This document shows, in pieces, positions 58,304 through 64,000 of a DNA stretch of 64,000 bases (within the stretch, counting starts at the first letter, position 1; the number at the start of each line of letters is the position of its first letter). Made by a program: the position numbers and the translations under genes. The DNA comes from Chrysoperla carnea (Eukaryota; Arthropoda; Insecta; Neuroptera; Chrysopidae). The notes beneath the pieces were generated by a model. That model was not told where the DNA came from. It saw only the letters and a list, made by a program, of their open reading frames with translations, and made no database searches. Location: NCBI RefSeq assembly GCF_905475395.1, contig NC_058337.1, forward strand, positions 95,598,368 through 95,662,367. The letters run 5' to 3'.

Positions 58304-59199
58304 ATTACAATTTTTTTTTTTCCAATTTAATATGCAAAGAATAGCTTTCATTAATTAAAGTATTATAGTCCATTCTGTGTAGACAAAAAATATACTAACA
58401 TGACCATGCAAAGCAAGGAGGCGAAAATATTTCTTACTGACAGTCACCATTCATAGATTTCGAAAAAAAGCTCTGAAAATCATAAATAATGAATTTTTGA
58501 CGTACTGTTTGAAAACTGTGCTTTACAAATTTTTTCTCTCGTAATTTTAAAAAGCTCAAAAGCGTATAGTTAATTTATGCTAACAGAAACGTCAAGACGA
58601 TTGCGAAAATAAAAAGAGAAAGTTGAGAAATAACATATATTCCTTTACCACCCAATTATATTGCCCCTCCACCACAATTTTATTTTACAGCGATATTCAT
58701 TGCACCTACAGATTCCTTTTTGAAATTTATAGCCAAAGCTATTGAAAATTGTATAAATTCCAAAGTATGTCTAAACTACAAAAAGGAACAATAATTCAGG
58801 TTCATTTTGATAGCAAGCCCGATTTTTTTTGCTGCTGGGATTTTTGAAATATATGCAGTTTTCCATTAGAAACAGAAGATATTTAAAGTTCACCATTTTC
58901 AAATTTATCCCCAAAATAGCCATAAATTTTCATCAAGTCCAAATGGTATGTATACTCATGAGCCTAAGCTAGAGCTTAATACCTCTTTCGGGTTTTTGCT
59001 CAGACGTTTTTCGAGATAAATGCCTTTTTCCATTACCAGCGATTTTTGGTACAAATAAACTATTCACTCGTCCAAGTGGCATAATTTTCTCCGAAAAATT
59101 CAACCCTCTGACTTATATGACGAATTGAAATTTAAATGGGTTGTAGCAAATTCAATTTTTACAGCTTCAAATTAAAGTCTATAAGTAAAAGTTGACTAT
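58304..59199. other. Non-coding spacer
   Basis: No gene, RNA or repeat recognised. Confidence 0.5.
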
Positions 59200-59405
59200 T
59201 TTTTTAAACCTTTATTTATTAAACCTACCGACTACATTAATATAGTTGATAATCGCCTTTAAAGATAACTTTGTTAAAAATTAACAGAAAAATTAACCAC
59301 TTCCGTAATTATAGTTGACAAATTTCCACGGCAAAGGATTTGAATCCATAGACTCCCAGTGTGAAGCATACTAACAGTAGGATGAACCATACTGAGCAGT
59401 CAAAA
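59200..59405 (-). repeat. tRNA-derived SINE
   Basis: On the minus strand, TGCTCAGTATGG (59387-59398) fits the pol III A box and GGATTCAAATCC (59336-59347) the B box. They are about 40 nt apart, the tRNA spacing, and the sequence between (CTTCACACTGGGAGTCTATG) resembles an anticodon/variable arm. The body then runs to an A-rich end with AATAAATAAAGG near 59210. There is no intact acceptor stem, so it is a SINE head rather than a tRNA gene. Confidence 0.6.
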
Positions 59406-60144
59406 CAGTGTTATTAAAAAAGACGTTTCCACTTGAAAATTTATTAAGCAAAGATGGGTGAATATGTTAAAGTAGTAATATATTTTTGATTAGTATTTGA
59501 TTATCTTTGTTTAACATATTAAAATCATATATAAATGGTAACATCTTTTGAACTACCATGTATATATTGTACATGTATTAAATAAATGCGGTCATTACGG
59601 GAAACTCTATACATAAAAGGTAAAATTAGGTTCTTACAAAAACATTTAGATATTATATTTTTCAATTCTCATAATGATTTGTTAAAAATATTTTGTTTTA
59701 TATAAAAAAAATTAATAAATTAAAAAAATGTACAAAGTTAGAAAATAATTATAATAATACCTACACTACAACGCTATGATCGTTTAATGAATTAAAAACG
59801 TGTTCCATTAACGCCAAGCAATCGACTGAACTGCGTAACAGTAACAGTACACTACATACTCATACAGTATTATAAATAAAAATCGTGTTGAGAAAAATGT
59901 AGTATATATTTGTTGTATTTTAATATTTAATATACTTATGCGTAACATCAAAGCAAATATTACCGCTTGTATTACTTAACCAATTATATACTAAATATAA
60001 TATACACACATAAATATATATTTCTTTTAGATTATATTATTATTATTATTTAGTTTAACTTTTGTAAGAATTATAATTGTTTATACAGTAAAAGTCATAT
60101 AAAACGTTGTAAAGTAGTCGTGGGCAATGGTTACTCTTATTTAC

Positions 60145-60669
60145 CAGGCATGGGCAAATGTGACTCAGAGAAGTCCCTCGGACTCCTCACTTAAACTACG
60201 AGTAAGACAGAGACAACCTAACCAGCGACAACCTAAAATACGAGTAAGACAGAGACACAACATTTTTTTTTCTACTTATCTCAATTTCTCTTATAGTATT
60301 GAGATAGGTAGAAAAAAAAAATGAGTCGTATACCCCTCTCGCTTCCACCTCTATGAGCAATGCAGACTTGGATAAAGAGACACACAATAAAGTTTATGGC
60401 ACACAATAAAGTTATAACAATGGTGACTTCGCCCATGTCATGCTTGCTCTATACCAGATATGGGTTATTTTAAGTCGAAGGCACCATTGTTATAACTTTA
60501 TTGTGTGCCATAAACTTTATTGTGTGTCTCTTGTCCTAGTCCGCAATGCTCATAGAGGAGGAAGCGAGACGGGTATACGACTCTTTTACCTATCTCAGCT
60601 CCTTTTATAGTAATGAGAGACTTCTCAGAAGTACGAGGGACTTCTCTAAGCCACGTTTACCCATGCCTG
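60145..60669. mobile_element. Large foldback element with hAT-like ends and a perfect 49-bp inner stem
   Basis: Ends are CAGGCATGGGCAAATGTG and, reverse-complemented, CAGGCATGGGTAAACGTG; the CAGG(N)ATGGGCAAA form is typical of hAT ends. The inner arms at 60377-60425 and 60482-60530 are exact reverse complements over 49 bp, with a 56-nt loop. Each contains CACACAATAAAGTT twice. Outer arms share GAGAAGTCCCTCG and GTCGTATACCC; the left arm is longer because of a duplicated TACGAGTAAGACAGAGACA block. No clean 8-bp target duplication was seen; GTAGTC occurs at 60114-60119 and 60669-60674. Confidence 0.85.
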
Positions 60670-60766
60670 TAGTCTGTACACAGCATCTTAGCTTTCAAGG
60701 TAGTAGTAGGTACTCTCGCTGAGTATCATCCATCTCACTTTGGAACATATTTCTTTTGCTATAAGT

Positions 60767-60822
60767 CACTCAGAGCACAGCAGATCGAAAGCCTGACCAC
60801 TCAGAGCACAGCAGATCGAAAG
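60767..60822 (+). repeat. Direct repeat, 25 bp twice, period 31
   Basis: CACTCAGAGCACAGCAGATC plus GAAAG at 60767-60791 and again, identical, at 60798-60822. Confidence 0.9.
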
Positions 60823-63454
60823 ACGTTAGAATGGGCATAGATTCAAAACACATTTTAGCAACGTATTGCGTTTCTTAGATCACAAAGAAAAGTATCAAGT
60901 CAAACTATTTTTGTACGAAGAATATGGATGTGTAGTAAAAACTGAGCAGGCATCTATCTACTCGTAGAGGGCTTTTATTAAGTAAAACTAACATTTTTTA
61001 TATTTCAAAGTTTATTCTATCCCCAGCTCAGGGGTAAAAGTTTGGACTAGATTTCATTTCATTAGCTAGTTTTATTTTAATTTTTGGACAGCCTATTTAG
61101 AAAACATTTACTTTAAATTCAAAATAAATTTCAATGGTATAACAATTATTGTTTTCCCTCCAAAGGTGAATTTTTTGGAAAAATCTGAACTGTGGAGTGT
61201 GGTGAAGACGTCGCATATATTTTACAACAGATTCAGTCCATGTTATTACGATATTATTAGTGGTGCAGGAGAAGCGTGCTGCACTCAGCTAATAGAATTT
61301 TTTTAAACAATATTATAGAGGTGAGGAGCGTTTATGACTGGACTCAATCACTAAAGGGGTTGAAACTCGTATACTCTTTTTTATAATTGCAAGTAATGGG
61401 AGCCTTATCCTCTATCTTATACTCTTTGATTCCTCTTATTGGATTTGGTATTCGGATATTCGACTGGATATACTACAAGTAATTTCATTCAATGACTTTA
61501 TTTTTAACATTTACTATTTTTGCCTATATAATATTGTAAATCGACACATCAAAAAATGTTTAAAATATTAAATCAATTTTTTTCTATAAATGAAAAATGA
61601 AAATTAACGTATAATCGTTAAAAAATATTATTTATGATTATGAACAAATAATATAAAAAGTAATTAGCACGATATTTATAACGAAAATAGTGTAATTGCC
61701 AGAATTTCTCTTAATAATTCATATGTATAGAGAGAGAGAGAGTAAAAATAATTATTTTAGTATATTCTAGTACCTATATAAAGAATATGTTCTTTTTGTA
61801 CTCCAGTGTATACACTTTGACAATGGCTTTGTGGTGTGGAAAAACACGTTCTTTTTATTAACTATATGTACCTACTACGTAATTGTGGATGTAAGAACAT
61901 TATCTATGTGGTACAGAGTTGGGCATAGTAACCAAGTGTCGGTGTGTCGTTCATGATAATTACTGCGAATAATCGGAGAGCCCAAGAGGGGATTTATGTA
62001 GTAACTCGAGCACGTCGGATTAACATTTGAAGGGTTCCTTGGACTCTCTTTAGTACCTCAACTCGAAATATTAGCCCTAAATACGGAGAGACGCTCGTAG
62101 GACAGACGAAAAGTGTACATTTTAATAATCTGAAAAAAATTTGATCGAATTATTTGAGATTTTTGGGTAACTGTTGAGACGTTATCGTGAAATGAATCGA
62201 ATTACGAACTATCTATCAGAACTAATAAGAAATTCAACACATTTTCAATTATCTGAACTATAGTGAGAAATACGATGTCTAAAATTTTATTAATCATCTT
62301 TACATATTTTTAATTTAGTTTTCCCCATACTTGGATAAGGAAATATTAATTATTCCTGTTGATAAAGGCTCCATTATTAAGTTAAAATAGGAAACTAGCC
62401 CTTTTTTACCCTACGTGTACTGGTAAAGTACTTAGACATTCATTAATACTTTCAAAATTGATTATGATGCAATTTCTTGGATTCGATTCACAACGAAAAC
62501 AGAAGTTATGTCAAATTCAATTTAATGAATTTTTTTTTTGCGTAAATAAATTGGTTGGATAATAAATGATCAAGTAATAAATATTATTTCAAATTATAGC
62601 ATACCCACTATAAAAAATATAGGCGTTAATTTAAACAAAAAAATTATAATACAAATGATATTAAAGGAGTATGTGTCTGTACACCATATTCACAAATTTT
62701 TATACCTTAATGGTAATAAAGATCCCCTTTATTTAGTGTTCTTCATTAATATTTCATCTTATAAATAAAATATTGTATATTCACAAAATAAAAATATAAT
62801 AAATTGGAAGGTCTTAAAAGATCATTCAAAATTATTTATAAATTGCCCTTGAAATGAAAAAAAAATCAATTTAAGGTTTTTTTGATTAATTTCGGTAATT
62901 TTTAATATGCCAAATGATTTGATGATGAACTGTTATTTTTTGTTTTTGTTTTGGAAAAGCAGTCATTATCATTTGTGAGTCATTATCAATAAATATTCTC
63001 ATATTAAAATGTGCCTACAAATGTATATATTTTTTTGTTGCTTAATATTTTTAATATTTCATATTGTAGTGCTCTTATACCTAGAATTTATATCGTCTAT
63101 AGTTGACTATCAGGAAGTAGTTCTTCAACCCTCTTTGCTTTCTTCAAAAAGGCAATTTTATTCTTTTGGAGAGGTATTAAAATTTGTGAGTTAAATATGT
63201 GATTTGGAATATGTTGTTAATTAATGGTTATTGATTAAAAATAAATAAATCAAAATTTCTTTTGCAACTTTTTACATAGTTTGCTTAGACTATAACTTAC
63301 AGAAAAAATTAATCAGAATAGGTAATAAATTTTGGTATAAAGTTTTATTTTCTACTATATTTTGCTAATTCTACTAATAGTAAACCTTAAAATTCCAAAT
63401 TTTGTGCTTTGTACGATAATAAACTATAAATATTATACGATAAGAAATAAGAAA
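60823..63454. other. Non-coding region
   Basis: A (GA)n run of about seven units lies near 61728-61741. A slightly GC-richer block at about 61920-62110 has weak internal repetition of GTAGTAACTCGAG / AGTACCTCAACTCGA. No gene was recognised. Confidence 0.5.
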
Positions 63455-63660
63455 TACGTTCGTACCGCGCGAACAAAAATGATATCGACTTTCTTGAGGT
63501 GTCGATCGAAGCGTATTAACGGCAGTATGATCCGCAAAAAATTTCATAACATTTGGCCGAGTCATTTCGAGTCGGCCGAGTTTTTATTTTTTTTAACTAG
63601 TTTATAACTATTTATTATACTGGGAAGTTATTTGTGTGGACCTCAACGGCCTCACCAGAT
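63455..63660 (+). repeat. Dispersed repeat family E, copy 2
   Basis: Matches the reverse complement of the 34.1-kb copy, but with about 50 extra bases including a hairpin-like TTGGCCGA...TCGGCCGA between GCAAAAAATTTCATAAC and CTGGGAAGTTATT. Open stretches on both strands here are repeat-derived. Confidence 0.85.
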
Positions 63661-64000
63661 CGCACAAGCTGCAACGGGTTGGTCTGATTGATTTTTTAAC
63701 AACCAATAAGTTTCATTAAACATAACAATGTTGTATCTACAAAAAAATTAAATATAACGTCAAAATGAAGTTATATTATTAATTATTTGTTTATTATTAA
63801 AAAAATACTCATCTATTTGATAGCAATACTTCAAAGCCTTCATCAAAATTGTGTCAATATTTAAAAAGAAGATTAATTATTAATATATACAGTGATTATA
63901 AAGTTTGAATAAAGGAAATATTTAAAAAAAGAAAGATTGCGGTCGTGGGACACTCACGTTAGGAATGAAGTCCCTTATTAAGCTGTACGAAACCAAATTG
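63661..64000. other. Window end, nothing recognised
   Basis: AT-rich sequence running off the window edge without identifiable features. Confidence 0.5.

Noticed and set aside
59330..59405. A functional tRNA gene
   Set aside because: A and B boxes are present but no acceptor stem pairs and a SINE-like body with an A-rich end follows.
60127..60387. Arg/Gln-rich open stretches on both strands
   Set aside because: They come from the inverted and duplicated TACGAGTAAGACAGAGACA blocks of the foldback element.

Overview
This is AT-rich animal nuclear DNA, most likely insect. The evidence is GT-AG introns from 62 bp to 13.6 kb, arthropod-style core promoter motifs, a (TTAGG)n tract matching the insect telomere repeat, and a dense load of short non-autonomous transposons. 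The order cannot be fixed from the sequence alone. There is no bacterial-style operon, CRISPR array or complete autonomous transposon.

Two complete protein-coding genes can be reconstructed exon by exon, both on the + strand. The first (8309-39505, seven coding exons, 498 aa) is an SLC7-family amino acid transporter light chain of the LAT / y+LAT / minidiscs type. The second (42571-45064, four coding exons, 315 aa) is a sorting nexin of the SNX20/SNX21 type, with a PX domain and a C-terminal PXB helical domain. They are arranged head to tail, about 3.1 kb apart, with poly(A) signals after the first and a possible CRE-plus-TATA promoter before the second. Both work on membranes: the first moves neutral amino acids across the plasma membrane with a heavy-chain partner, the second binds PtdIns3P on endosomes. 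Nothing in the sequence links them further.

Layout: 1-8.2 kb is repeat-rich (a 316-bp tandem array, a degenerate non-LTR reverse transcriptase, a hAT-like MITE, and one copy of a ~0.6-kb unclassified family here called D). 8.24-39.5 kb is the transporter gene, whose 11.2-kb and 13.6-kb introns hold Helitron-like, hAT-like, Tc1/mariner-like and foldback elements. 39.5-42.5 kb is the intergenic spacer with a cluster of palindromic motifs. 42.5-45.1 kb is the sorting nexin gene. 45.1-64 kb has no recognisable gene but holds two more D copies, large inverted-repeat elements, a tRNA-like SINE head and a repeat (family E) shared with the transporter intron.

The best candidates for undescribed biology are non-coding: the palindrome cluster at 41.3 kb, the CRE-bearing satellite and its inverted copy 30 kb away, a miRNA-sized hairpin in a transporter intron, family D with two subfamilies, and the large foldbacks at 56 and 60 kb. 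No new protein system was found.
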